Shown piece by piece: positions 20,162 through 29,300 of a DNA stretch of 64,000 bases. A program made the position numbers and the translations under genes. Positions within the stretch are counted from its first letter, which is position 1, and each line of letters begins with the position of its first letter. The notes below the pieces were generated by a model. That model ran no database searches, was not told the DNA's origin, and worked only from the letters and a program-made list of their open reading frames with translations. Source of the stretch: Chrysophaeum taylorii (lineage: Eukaryota; Sar; Pelagophyceae; Pelagomonadales; Pelagomonadaceae); contig JAQMWT010000496.1 of NCBI GenBank assembly GCA_029834535.1, positions 1 to 64,000 on the forward strand, written 5' to 3'.

Positions 20162-20861
20162 GTGTCGCTCATGTCTTTTTCTTGGCACTCCCGTGGCCGC
20201 GGCATCTCCCCAGTCGTTCGAAGGACAGTCCCACGCTCGCTCTCCACGGCCGAACCTTCCCCCAGGTTGTCGCAAAAGCGACAAACCATGACTGCTACTA
20301 CTGCTACCACACAGGCTGCTGCGGTTGCACCGACACCAGCCGTGCATATCTCACCTCAGTCGCTGACGTTCCAGGACGGCCTCAGCATGGACTATGCTGT
20401 GTACGAGCGAGGACAACCTACTGTATATGCTCGCAATGATACTTCCTTAAAATTTCCTTGTGATGCGCACTCAGATGGTCATGTACGCGCTACCCTCATA
20501 CGCATCTATCATTTGCCAAGGGAGTTATATACTCTTTTGACAAACATGCTAGCTCAACACCCGTCACTTGTTAACGTGATCTTATCCGTATCCGCCCTGG
20601 CCACACAATTGCCATTCTCACTGGATCTTCGGCTTATAACACATATGCACCTTGAGCATCGTAGTTTACTTGTGACTCTTGTTCAAACACAGAGTCGCAC
20701 AGCTCAGGCTATGCAAGCCATCCATTCAGCATTTGATTGCAACTGTTGCTCGATCGTGTGTACAACATATTGACGACTACGCGTCATCCTCTGATGATAC
20801 AGAACCGCCATCACTCCGGGATGTAATGTTCGGCCCCACTTATACTCAGGCAGAACATTAA
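20162..20861 (+). CDS. Copia-1 ORF X, unknown
   Basis: The likely start is the ATG at about 20286 (MTATTATTQAAAVAP). The protein then reads SPQSLTFQDGLSMDYAVYERG and a helical part (PRELYTLLTNMLAQHPSLVNVIL). A one-base shift near 20740 leads to an acidic end, HIDDYASSSDDTEPPSLRDVMFGP, stopping at 20861. The layout (S/T/A-rich start, helical core, acidic tail) resembles gag proteins, but no family match is claimed. It could be the gag of the downstream copia-2 rather than a copia-1 product. Confidence 0.5.
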
Positions 20862-20886
20862 GACTTCCTGCGCTCTTTTTTTAACG

Positions 20887-21605
20887 TTGACCGAAACGTC
20901 GTTAAACTACTTACACTCCACGCCAAACTCTACTCTGGAGATATCCTCGCCATCGTTACCTACGTCTTCTGCTTCGCTTGTTGATTTCGACGCCTTGCGT
21001 CAACAAGTCGAACACTCCAGGAAGATCTTCGAATCTATATTAACAAGGCTGCCATTGCTTCAATCACCTCCCTGGAGAACCGGCTCTTTCCTCCTACAGC
21101 CAACGCGCACGTTTTACTTATAACACTGTACAAGATCACAGAGCTGTTGTCTCGCTTAACTCTTACCGCTCATGACCAACATGCCGCCAACCCCTCCTCC
21201 CCGGACGATCACCTCCTTCATCTGTGTGACAAGTTGCTCTCATGCTTCAGAGCATTCCGCCCGCTCTCATGTGAATCTGAAGACTCTTCTATCTTCACGT
21301 TCGCCAAGTCCAACTTCTTGGAAAACCAACTGGACACCTTACAACTAGATTCTCTTTCGCCATCCATACTGAATGCTCTACTTGCACTCACATTTCGTAT
21401 GGTACCACACCATTCTGCTATTGGTGTTCACCACCTTACAGCAGAAGCTGACGATGATTCCAACACTCTCGAACCGGTAACAACTAACGACATCTACCAC
21501 CTCACCTCCGATAATCCTAACACACTGTCTGTTGTACCTGTGTTTCGTAATGTTCTGTTCAAAAGGGTCAAATCGACTCTCAGCTCCACCAAGTCCAAGC
21601 CCTAA
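20887..21605 (+). CDS. Copia-1 ORF Y, unknown
   Basis: The frame opens on the fourth boundary motif (LTETSLNY), followed by a Ser/Pro-rich part and DFDALRQQVE. A shift near 21010, present in both arms, leads to a helical region (YINKAAIASITSLENRLF, LLITLYKITELLSRL) and the end LSSTKSKP at 21605. No domain is recognised. Gag-like or structural is a guess from composition. Confidence 0.5.
20889..20909 (+). other. Boundary motif copy 4 (X/Y junction)
   Basis: Contains CCGAAACGTCGTTAAACTA, preceded by a T-run. In frame it reads LTETSLNY. Confidence 0.85.
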
Positions 21606-22000
21606 GATTCTATACTCTTGATGCTTCGTATGTGACCTCTGCGACCATCAAGACTGTATTCTCCTTTTTTCTTTCCTTCATCATCATCGTTCTCAAGAGA
21701 TGTTCTATAGTCGCACCTTGCGCTTAAGACATCTCGAGGGGGTGCAGAGAAATCTGCTGCCTCTTACCCTTATCCGTCCGTTGAGAGCGTGATCTCTTCC
21801 TTACCCTTCTTCTTCCTTTCTACACAGTCAATTAGTCCTCTGATTTGTGCTTAAGCTCATCACCATGGTCTAGCGCGTCCCGAGGTATGTAGCACTATAC
21901 ACTTTACCTTTCTCGTGTAGTTCTAGATGCCGCCTGCCGTGTTCTGAGGATATAGGGAACATGCCGTTTCATTCCCCGAATTAAATACTTCCAGACGGTC
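21606..22000. other. Gene-free stretch between copia-1 and copia-2
   Basis: No open frame of note. It is pyrimidine-rich on this strand (CTTTCCTTCATCATC, CTTCTTCTTCC), with several stops in all frames. It could be an untranslated or LTR remnant of either copia element. I see no matching partner in the window apart from the mirrored left arm (about 59-460). Confidence 0.5.
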
Positions 22001-23228
22001 ATGATGAGACGGGATGGTTTCCCAGGTGACTTACCACTGCATGCTAAATGCTCTGCACTAGCAAATACCACACAAGACTATGGTATCATGGGCGGCACTG
22101 CACTGGATCTGCAGAGAGAAACCGACGCAGAACTCCTGTACGTTGACTTCCCAAGGAAGCCGTACCACTCATCTGTATTGGTCGACCACCTAGACAACGA
22201 CAATTCTGTTCTCGAGAACTATGTGTGCCACGACGAACTGTCACCGGCAGAGTATTATGCGCGTCAATGGAACCAAGAATTCTGTTGTATGAGCTCCTCT
22301 CTTTTATGGGACATCTCAGCGCATCAGCACTACCACTTAGCTTCTTGTCACAGGCGTGCCTTCACGCATGATTCTGGCGAACTCGGACACCTCTTCCTAA
22401 GTCAAAGTGATCCGAACCAAGATATTCTCCAGGAAGTCATGGACTATGACTTGCGGCACATTGACCATGTCGTATTACAACTCGTGACTGCTGAAGATAT
22501 TGTCTATGAGCCTGAGAAGATTGTCGAACTCAAAGGACTCAGCGAAGAAGATAAGTTAAAGCATGTCCCTTCGATTCGCAAAGAAATCGAAGGCTTGTGC
22601 TCCAGCGGTGTCTTTAAGCTTGAACCTTTACCGCCAGACCGTTCGTCTATCTCGACGAAACTCGTGCTGAAGATCAAGTAATTTTGCTGATGGCACCCCA
22701 GACCGCTATAAGGCTCGTCTCGTTGCCCGAGGTTTCTTGGCACGTGTAGGCATTGACTTTTATGCCACATCCTCACCAACCGCAATGCTCGCCACCAACC
22801 GGTTATTGCTCGCCATCGCAGTGAAGCACAAACCCCCGGTCGCGCACACGGACATTCCGCAGGCATTCATCCAATCGGCACTCGATCGCCCGGTATGGGT
22901 TGACTTACCTCGAGGAATACGTGTCTCGCAAAATCTAATCCAGCAGATACAGAAGAACCACCCAGAGTCGAAGCTAGCTCTCCAACTCGTCAAGGCTCAC
23001 TATGGCCTCAAACAGTCAGCTTTGTTATGGAACATCAAGCTCGACTCGTTTCTTCAACAACATGAGTTCGAACGCTCACAAGTCGACACTTGCCTCTATA
23101 TCAGTTGGGATCGATCTATCAACAAATGGGTTCTACTATCCGTTTCAGTCGACGACCTAATGATCACTGGTACCAACACTGCCAAAATTACATCTCTTTG
23201 CACTGCTCTGGAGAAGGAATATGGCTAA
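22001..23228 (+). pseudogene. Copia-2 RT, N-terminal two thirds
   Basis: The first frame (22001-22681) is a linker ending in SIRKEIEGLCSSGVFKLEPLP and KLVLKIK, the start of copia RT. A TAA at 22679 breaks it. RT resumes in another phase with YKARLVARGF and the frame at 22737-23228: HTDIPQAFIQSALDRPVW, KAHYGLKQSALLWN and the active site SVDDLMITGTN. It ends at a TAA (23226). No function is expected unless the stops are sequence errors. Confidence 0.85.
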
Positions 23229-24638
23229 GGTACGTGGCATGGCAACATCATATCCTTCCTTGGTATCGATGTACACTACGATGTATCCGCTGGTCATCTC
23301 ACTATGAATGTAGCAGCGAAGATCACCAAGATGCTTGCCGAGCACAAGGTCAACCTACATAATATGGATGTCCCCTATTCGGGCATCCTCACTCAAAAAC
23401 CTTCTGCTAAGCTTCTCTCAGACTTGGCTCCTACCTTAGACGTATTACGCAAAAATGTTCCTCACTACTGTGGCACTAGTATTTACCTGTCTGTCACATG
23501 TCGGCCTGATATTACCACTTTGTGCAACAAATGCTGCAAGGGTATGCACAACAGTGAGCAGACCCACCTTCTGCACTTATATGTTTTACTTCGCTACTTG
23601 AAGGGTACTCCGAATGATTCACTCGACTATTCATCCGACAGCCCCTCTATTGCGCCCTTTATTCAGCATCTGATCAGCAACTATTCTGAACTGCATCACC
23701 TTCGTTCGCCTATTATTTGTTTTACTGATGCCAGTTTTGCTGACCGTTCTGACCCTCGCTTCGGATCCAATTCTGGAGCATGTATCTTCGTCTTTGGCAA
23801 TCTCGTATTCTGGTCTAGCAAACGTCAAACTCTTACTGCCAAACTAACTAACTAACTTCAGACCTCTCCCGAGCATGGGAGCCAGGCCGGACCGACAGGA
23901 GCCAGTCCGGAATCACGGGCCTGTAGACGAGGAGCGCCGAAAGGTCGGTCGGCGGAGAGTGACCATCAAGCTTGTCGCCATATGACGAGGAGACCGCGAT
24001 GTGACTGACAACCAACTCGTCGATAACCTTCCGTCTTCGCCCCCGGCCATACCCCGTCCCACTGCGAACGTTCCGGCTGCCAACCGGCCCGCCCGGGAGG
24101 CGAATAGGTGCCAATCTACGCCGGGAGGGCGGATGCCCTCGCAAGGCTCAGGATTCATGAGGCACCGTCTGCCAAAAGCACCATGGAAGCTGAACTCATC
24201 GCCGCCAGCGCAGCCTCCGATGAATGTCACTGGTTTCACAAGCTCTTCTCCTCCCACCCTTATTTGTTTTCGTGTGATCAAGCTCACGCTATTCCCCTGC
24301 TTATTGATAATGCTAGCGCACTCCAGACGCTAATCACCCTAAAGTCAGTGCTCCCTCTCGTCATATTAACTTACGAGAATTTCGCATTCGTGACTACCAA
24401 GCCAACTCGGCCATTCGTCCTCTCTGGTGTCCTACTCACTACCAGGTCGCTGATCATTTTTCGGAGCTCCTTCCACGCAATTTGTTCCACAAGTTAAAAG
24501 ACGCCTACCGTGTTCACTCAACCTCTTCTTCACTGCCATCTCATCAAGTTGCTCTTTCTGTTACTCTTCCACCGTACGACTCTGTCCAGAACACTCTCTA
24601 TGTTCTTGTCGATGGTAAGACGCTTCCTGCTTAGTTTG
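23229..24638 (+). pseudogene. Copia-2 RT end and RNase H, interrupted by a SINE-like element
   Basis: The RT thumb and RNase H start are in 23304-23855 (TCRPDITTL, FTDASFADR, SGACIFVFGNLVFWSSKRQTLTAK). The frame is cut at the SINE-like insert and resumes at 24177 with STMEAELIAASAASDECHWF, which carries the RNase H Glu. After a shift near 24355 it continues as HINLREFRIRDYQ and HYQVADHFSELLP, the usual copia C-terminus. Removing the insert and one target copy rejoins the frame exactly. Confidence 0.85.
23844..24168 (-). mobile_element. SINE-like element, copy 1 (5'-truncated)
   Basis: This 325-bp insert in the copia-2 RNase H is flanked by the 8-bp duplication CTGCCAAA (23836-23843 and 24169-24176). 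On the minus strand it starts ACGGTGCCTCATGAATCC and ends in a GTTAGTTAGTTAG tail. It is the same family as 44141-44496 but lacks that copy's first 33 bp. A variable 5' end, simple-repeat 3' tail and variable-length target duplication point to LINE-type retrotransposition. No convincing tRNA box A/B was found. Confidence 0.8.
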
Positions 24639-24666
24639 ATCCAGATTTCGCTCACCGAGTTCAATC

Positions 24667-24853
24667 TGTGAGGGCGTAGAGATAGAAACCCTGAATTAGG
24701 GTTAGTACCCCCTATTCTAGGGTTAGTTCCCTTAACTTTAGCACCTTTTGATTTAAGAAAACGCTGTGTTATTCACACCGGCTGTCCTCGTTCTAGGAGA
24801 CAGATTCGAGGGCAGACTACCACTGCTCTCACGCTCTGCTGAAGGGTAACACA
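24667..24853 (+). repeat. Candidate copia-2 3' LTR
   Basis: A 187-bp stretch starting TGTGAGGGCG and ending GGGTAACACA, placed just after the RNase H end. It has TG...CA ends, but there is no second copy in the window to prove an LTR. It contains two AGGGTTAG words in an otherwise unremarkable sequence. Confidence 0.35.
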
Positions 24854-24860
24854 GTAGAAA

Positions 24861-25462
24861 TTACTGTTCTCTATCCGCATATCCAAGTTTCGCTGATGCC
24901 TCGGGTTCTCCCATATGGCGTTCATTTCGTCTTCCCACGACACTTCCATCGACTCGTCCCCGGGTCGTCGATCTCCACTTCCGATTCCAATCTGGTCTCG
25001 GTTCTTCGCGGCATCTTCGCTTTAGCTCATCGATCGACTCCTTCTTTGCTCGGGCGGTTTCTTCAGCAGGAAGCTCTGAGCCTTCGTCCACAATAGCTGA
25101 AAGCTCCACGTCGTCTTATTTCCTCGAACGCTGTCTGACTTCATCCAGCTCACGTATCCATCATTCGTGCCCTTCTCAGCTTCATCGGCGCTTCGACTGT
25201 CCTCATCGGTCACCGGCAGCGAGCTCTGACACTTCTCAATCGGAGGTACATTCACTTCCTCCTTCGTTTCATCGGACGTTTCTTGCAATTGCTCGTCCGT
25301 CAAGTTGGTCGTTTCTGCCCACTTCTCTTCCATCGGCGCATCTGTGATCTGATCTGCCGTGACCAAAACCGTTACGGGGGCGCAGGAGAGGAAGACGTCG
25401 TCCCCGACGTCAACTCGGTTAGCATGACGTCGTCGATGTGATCGTCCTTGGATGACGCACAC
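24861..25462 (-). pseudogene. Element 3 gag-pol junction region
   Basis: Two overlapping frames (25462-25022 and 25109-24861) continue the gag of element 3. They have an acidic Asp/Glu/Ser/Thr-rich part (TNLTDEQLQETSDETKEEVN, then SRSADEAEKG) and a basic end. No protease motif is seen before the sequence stops at the copia-2 boundary. Confidence 0.5.
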
Positions 25463-27088
25463 TTCGATAAAATAAACGACACTGGATTCTGAAGCTCTGG
25501 GTCATCATCCTCTGAGTCTGAGTCTTCCCAGTAGCGCGGAGATTCCAAAGCTTCGAGTGACATTCCTTCCATAGCCTTTGTGGAAGGCCACCGAACGATC
25601 CGAGCGTCGGTGGTCGTTTCCTCCGGTTGCAAACGATGGCTGCTCGTCGCTGCGGCATCGGCAACATCATCGGGGGGTTGGGCGGAGCGTGCCATCGGGT
25701 AGATAACAATTCCCAATGGTAACTGCGCTTCGCGCGGGGCTTGGAACGCAAAACTGGCGCTCGAATGGCCCGAACTATCTTGGTATCGGCCTCCGTCGTA
25801 TTCGTCGTCGCGCGATCGGCGTCGTCTGCGCCGGCGCGAATTTCGACTGGGGCTCCGGCTATCCTTGCGACGGCGAGGGCTCGGACTGGGGGTTCGGCTG
25901 TTGAGCCGATGGACGGGGCTCTTACTTCGGCGTCGGCGCGACGATCGCGTAGAAGACGATCGACCGTCTCTCGACCTTGTAGACGACGACTTGTCGTCCC
26001 TCATACTTTTGAATTCATCCCTCATCGACGCCATTGCGGATCCGATCTCGGAGAGCGCCATCTTGAGGTCGTGAGTGGATTCCAATCCGCGCGTAGCATT
26101 CGCACTGGCTGCGTCTTCTTGCTTCTGCCACTCGGTGCGGGGTGTCGGTCGTTTCTTATCCTTCTTGACGCGCTTAAACATAGCGCAATAGTAGGGATCC
26201 GGGTCCTTATTGCAAACCACGCGACTCCCATACTCATCTTTGTTGTGTGTATACCAGAAAAATCCACAGTGCTTACGCGTCAACCGGCACCACTCCTTGG
26301 GGTTGTGTTCGATTCGTACGACAGTATTCCCTGGCGGTTTGGCCGGATTATCTTCCGTCTGTTGATCCGAGGCCATAGCTCGACCTCCCCACCCTCGAGG
26401 CGGTTTGTTGGATTTCGGATTCGAGGATGGCCGCTGTCCTTGGTCACTTTCCTCCTCTATCATTTTTCGAAAATCGTTCTCTAATCGCGCAATGAGCGCC
26501 ACCGTCGATGTAAACGTAAGGTAACTATCGGGATGGCCGCTCCTCATAGTCCGCACTCGTGTTCGTAAATCCTTGGACTCCAACCCGCTGATCAAATAGT
26601 CGATGATATCGACATCGTCCATCGTGCGTTCGGAAGCGGTACAAAACGCCAGCGCTTCCGTCTGGATCTTCGTGCAATACGTCTGTACGTGTCGTTCCCC
26701 GCTCTTCTTGGGGACCAAAGCTTGGGTGACCTTCCTGAGCTTGTCGAGGAGCTCCTGCTGCGTACTCGGCGGCCGGCAGGTCGATCGAAAATACTCTAAA
26801 ATGCGATTGCAGTGTTGTTGGTTCAGGCGACGGATTCGACGTACCGAGGATCCGTGGTCCTTGTCGTCCCGCATCAAACCGGAGATAAAAAGACGGAGGG
26901 TGCGCTAAATCGTCGCAAAGCTCCTCGTATTTCTTCAAATGCGCCTCGAAAATCGGGGCGACCGTGTCACGTAGATGCACGGGTAATAAATATCGAAGTT
27001 TTCCGACCGAAAAATGCTCGTCCGCTAATGTGCTCATCACGGCGGCCGAGTCCAAATTGAATTGTCGCTGATCGCGACCGTCAATCAC
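25372..27088 (-). pseudogene. Element 3 gag: capsid-like part with RS domain
   Basis: Two frames (27088-26525 and 26877-25372) join near 26880. The helical capsid-like part includes LRYLLPVHLRDTVAPIFEAHLKKYEEL and LDKLRKVTQALVPKK, and has the look of retrotransposon gag. A Cys/His cluster follows (WCRLTRKHCGFFWYTHN ... VVCNKDPDPYYC), in place of a standard CCHC knuckle. Next is an arginine/serine-rich stretch of about 75 residues (TRSRDGRSSSTRSSRRRRSKS, PSPSPRRRKDSRSPSRNSRRR), then an acidic tail. RS repeats are typical of splicing regulators and are unusual in gag. Confidence 0.65.
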
Positions 27089-27179
27089 TAATTTAAAATT
27101 GTCGGCTTTCAGGCCGGAATTCGGGCGGCGGGTTCGGTTCCGATCGGCCTTTTCGAAGGCGCTCGTAAGGGTTTCCGAT

Positions 27180-27874
27180 AGTCCCTTGAAAAATTCTTTC
27201 GCCCCTCGGCCTTCGGGTTCTTATCGTCGTTTCCCGTCTCGGATCAGGAGCGGGGTTCCTCCCTAGTTCCCTGGTCCGTTTTCGATTCGGCCCGCCTCGC
27301 GGGAGATCTACTCTCCCGCTCCGTACTCCGCGATCGTCTCGCGGACCGTTCGTACCTGCTCGATCATTGGGTGGCTCGTCTTTCTTCTCGCTCTACCCTC
27401 CACGCTTCTTGCTTGCGTCAAAACTCGCCGATCTGCTCGCGCAATGCCTCGGAGTTGGCTCGTTCCTGTCGCAGCGCTTCTTTTAACTCAAAAAAATTCT
27501 TGTTGGCGTTCTTGTTCCATTTTGGCCACGGTTTCTGCTCGCTCGCGTTCGAATTTCGCGGTTAGTTCTTCATTCTCGCGTCGTATTCGCTCGATGCTTC
27601 CCCGAATTTGCCCTCTGCGGCCCGTTTCCATCTCAACCGTATCGCGTTCGCCGCGCTCGGGAGTTCCTGTACTGATTGGTGAAAATATGGCAGGCTCTAC
27701 CGGTCCTTCTTTCGCGTCGACGTCTTCGTCGCCGTTAACGCACATCTCCACGTGGCTTGCTTCCGCGGCCGCGGGAATAGGAGGTTGTTCTTCCTCATGC
27801 TCGTCAGCGTCCTCCATTCTCTCGATGATGCTGAAACTCCAAGTCCTGCTGGTCTCCGTCACTCCTCGTAGCAC
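27180..27874 (-). pseudogene. Element 3 gag N-terminus, coiled coil
   Basis: The frame from 27874 begins MLRGVTETSRTWSF. It carries an acidic part and a long Glu/Arg-rich helix (IERIRRENEELTAKFERERAETVAKMEQ). After a shift at a T-run (27488) the helix goes on as ELKEALRQERANSEALREQIGEF, with further stops below 27420. It is probably the gag N-terminus, broken from the capsid part. Confidence 0.55.
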
Positions 27875-28239
27875 ACGTCCTAAATCTCAACGTTATCCTC
27901 ACTGCCCAATCCAAATATGGGAACAGCGGTTACGGACTTCTTGTCCGCTCAGCACTCTTCTGATGCTTTGTGAGTAGCTAACTCGCGCGCTCGACAGCTT
28001 CCGCCGTCCTCGCGACTTCCCGGGTTCACGCATCGGTCTTCCGAAACGTGCGTTCGTCGTCCTCGTGACGTACGAAACAAACAAATTTCGCGTGGAACTC
28101 CCCACGCAGATCGGCCTTCTGGAACTCGGCGCGCTTGATCAGGACGTGCGCGTAGATCCGGACCGTGTAGTCGTAGTGCTCGCGGGCACTCGTTCGTCGG
28201 CGACCGATATAGTCGCCAATCTCGTACTTCCTCCACCAC
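27875..28239 (-). other. Element 3 leader
   Basis: The stretch between the 5' LTR end (28240) and the first gag methionine. Short open frames cross it, but they run into the LTR and differ in style from gag. I treat it as an untranslated leader. No clear primer-binding site was recognised. Confidence 0.4.
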
Positions 28240-28537
28240 GTGTGGCGGCAGTAAAAACGTTTCCGACCCTGGGGACACTGGGGGCACTCACCAACACGCC
28301 GGAGCTCTCTACACTCAAGGTAGGCTCGGGCTTGGGGGCCGGCTACGCGTCGCCACACACTTGTTCACGCTCGCCTAGCCTCTCAACTTGAGGCTGGCAG
28401 TTGCTTTATGATAACAAGATACTCTTGACAGAGAAAACAGGGTGGCGTCAGTAGAGTGACATCACGTGACATCATAAGGAAAATAGAAAAAATTCGTCCC
28501 GTTGAACGGGTGCGAAGCCTCGAGGAGCGGGGGAAGC
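28240..28537 (-). repeat. Element 3 5' LTR, 3' portion
   Basis: On the minus strand this ends TGCCGCCACA at 28240. With 38268-38297 it makes a 328-bp LTR that starts TGCGGCGGCAACTC, parallel to gypsy-1's TGTGGCGGCAACTC. It shares internal blocks with gypsy-1's LTR (ATGATGTCA, ATCATAAAGCAAC, CTCAAGTTGAGAGG). Confidence 0.7.
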
Positions 28538-28862
28538 TGTAGTGGTTTTCTCAGGAACCCGCCCCTCTTGGCCGGGCCGGAAGTCCCGACGAACCCTTTC
28601 TCCCAGTCCAAACCGCGGGTGAAACCACCACACGCCCGACCTCAGCGTAAACGATCACGCCATCACGAGATCAGACAATCAAAACGAGGGTAATAGCAAG
28701 AAGACAATACAAATGCCTGGTATATTGGTTTCGGTGGAAGAGCAGGTGAGGGTGTCGAGGTGACACCCCCCCCCCATAATCGCAAGGTCAGTACCAGGGC
28801 AACAAGCAAGGTAGATGGCAAGTAACAGGCAGGTAAGTGGGGGGATGGGCGTTACTGCCACA
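28538..28862 (-). repeat. Gypsy-2 3' LTR
   Basis: 325 bp. On the minus strand it begins TGTGGCAGTAACGCC and ends AAAACCACTACA. It contains a run of ten C on the plus strand, against six in the other LTR. Confidence 0.95.
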
Positions 28863-28880
28863 GGAGCCCCCTACTTGAGA
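28863..28880 (-). promoter_or_regulatory. Gypsy-2 polypurine tract (probable)
   Basis: On the minus strand AAGTAGGGGGCTCC directly precedes the 3' LTR, the position of the plus-strand primer. Gypsy-1 has ACCAGGGGAGTCC in the same place. Confidence 0.6.
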
Positions 28881-28896
28881 TGAAGTCGTCCTCGAC

Positions 28897-29300
28897 TTCA
28901 AGGGTGACGAAGGTCACGCTCGCGAATGGCACGGTTAGCTCGTTCAGCTACATCAGCAGGGACTTTGTTGCTGTGGAGGCCGAAGTTACTGACAAGGACA
29001 TCGATTTCATCCGGGCGAAAATCAGTTACGCGTGGTTCGCAACCCTCCATGTTCGGTCGTAGACGAGTGAAACTGCCTCCGTCAGGGTCTTTGTATTATG
29101 GTCTTAAGCGTCGCTCGGCCAGAGGCTCAGTAGGATCAACAACACGAGGATCATCGCGCGGTCCCACATCGGTATAGTAGTGAAGCGCAACAGTATCATT
29201 GTCTTTGTCATACTCTTCGTAGACTTCGGCAACGTAGATGCGCTTTTTCCACGCGTTGGATCGTGCTTTAACCCTAAAAAATCACGACTTGCCATGCTTG
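28897..29300 (-). pseudogene. Gypsy-2 conserved post-integrase domain
   Basis: Reading the minus strand from 29299 gives WKKRIYVAEVYEEYDKDND, VALHYYTDVGPRDD, KDPDGGSFT, VTDFRPDEIDVLVSNF and a terminal ERDLRHP stop at 28897-28899. This is the same domain as in gypsy-1 (14090-14502). Two in-frame stops interrupt it (a TGA at about 29284 and a TAA at about 29098). They may be errors or real decay. The function is unknown. A Tudor- or chromo-like reader fold is inferred from the strand pattern only. Confidence 0.7.

Larger units (their letters stand above)
14881..21605 (+). mobile_element. Copia-1: Ty1/copia-like element with extra ORFs and boundary motifs
   Basis: The domain order integrase before RT and RNase H defines Ty1/copia. 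The element begins immediately after the gypsy-1 LTR. A gag-like frame (14888) is followed by integrase (about 16200-17050), RT/RNase H (18422-20077) and two more frames, X (20162-20861) and Y (20887-21605). Four copies of a 21-bp motif separate these five parts. I find no LTR pair and no clear zinc knuckle or DTG-type protease. The outer limits are therefore uncertain, and X and Y might belong to another, adjacent element. Confidence 0.8.
12795..22059. repeat. Right arm of giant inverted repeat
   Basis: Counterpart of 1-9112 in opposite orientation. It begins inside the gypsy-1 RNase H coding region and runs through the gypsy-1 3' LTR, copia-1 (gag-like, INT, RT/RH, ORFs X and Y), a gene-free stretch and the first 59 bases of copia-2. 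Reading frames are better preserved here, with a 666-codon integrase frame and a 551-codon RT frame. The spacer between arms (9113-12794) is unique and holds the upstream part of the same gypsy-1 element, so gypsy-1 is continuous only with the right arm. Confidence 0.95.
22001..24853 (+). mobile_element. Copia-2: degenerate Ty1/copia element
   Basis: A second copia family, distinct from copia-1 in RT sequence. It keeps the integrase-RT linker, RT and RNase H, in four frames. A SINE-like element interrupts RNase H at 23844-24168. The 3' end may be an LTR at 24667-24853 (TGTG...CACA). Gag and integrase are not found upstream, where copia-1 begins instead. Confidence 0.8.
24861..28240 (-). mobile_element. 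Element 3: LTR retroelement, gag region only
   Basis: The minus-strand element is cut off at about 24860 by copia-2. Its 5' LTR is in two pieces, 38268-38297 and 28240-28537, because gypsy-2 inserted into it. The LTR resembles that of gypsy-1, so this is probably a relative whose gag stands in for the one gypsy-1 lost. Downstream of the LTR are a leader, a coiled-coil protein part, a capsid-like part, a Cys/His segment and an arginine-serine-rich domain. Confidence 0.7.

Noticed and set aside
14881-21605. Boundary motifs as LTR ends, terminal repeats or target duplications
   Set aside because: They are direct repeats of 21 bp with unrelated flanks, lie inside coding sequence, and do not bracket any inserted block that interrupts a domain.
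24690-24740. TTAGGG-like words as an internal telomere tract
   Set aside because: Only two AGGGTTAG words with unrelated spacers; no tandem array. It is more likely chance within an LTR-like region.
27949-28358. Cys-rich minus-strand ORF (CPQCPQGRKRFYCRH)
   Set aside because: It starts inside element 3's LTR, crosses the LTR end and has no counterpart in the other gypsy elements. Treated as leader.
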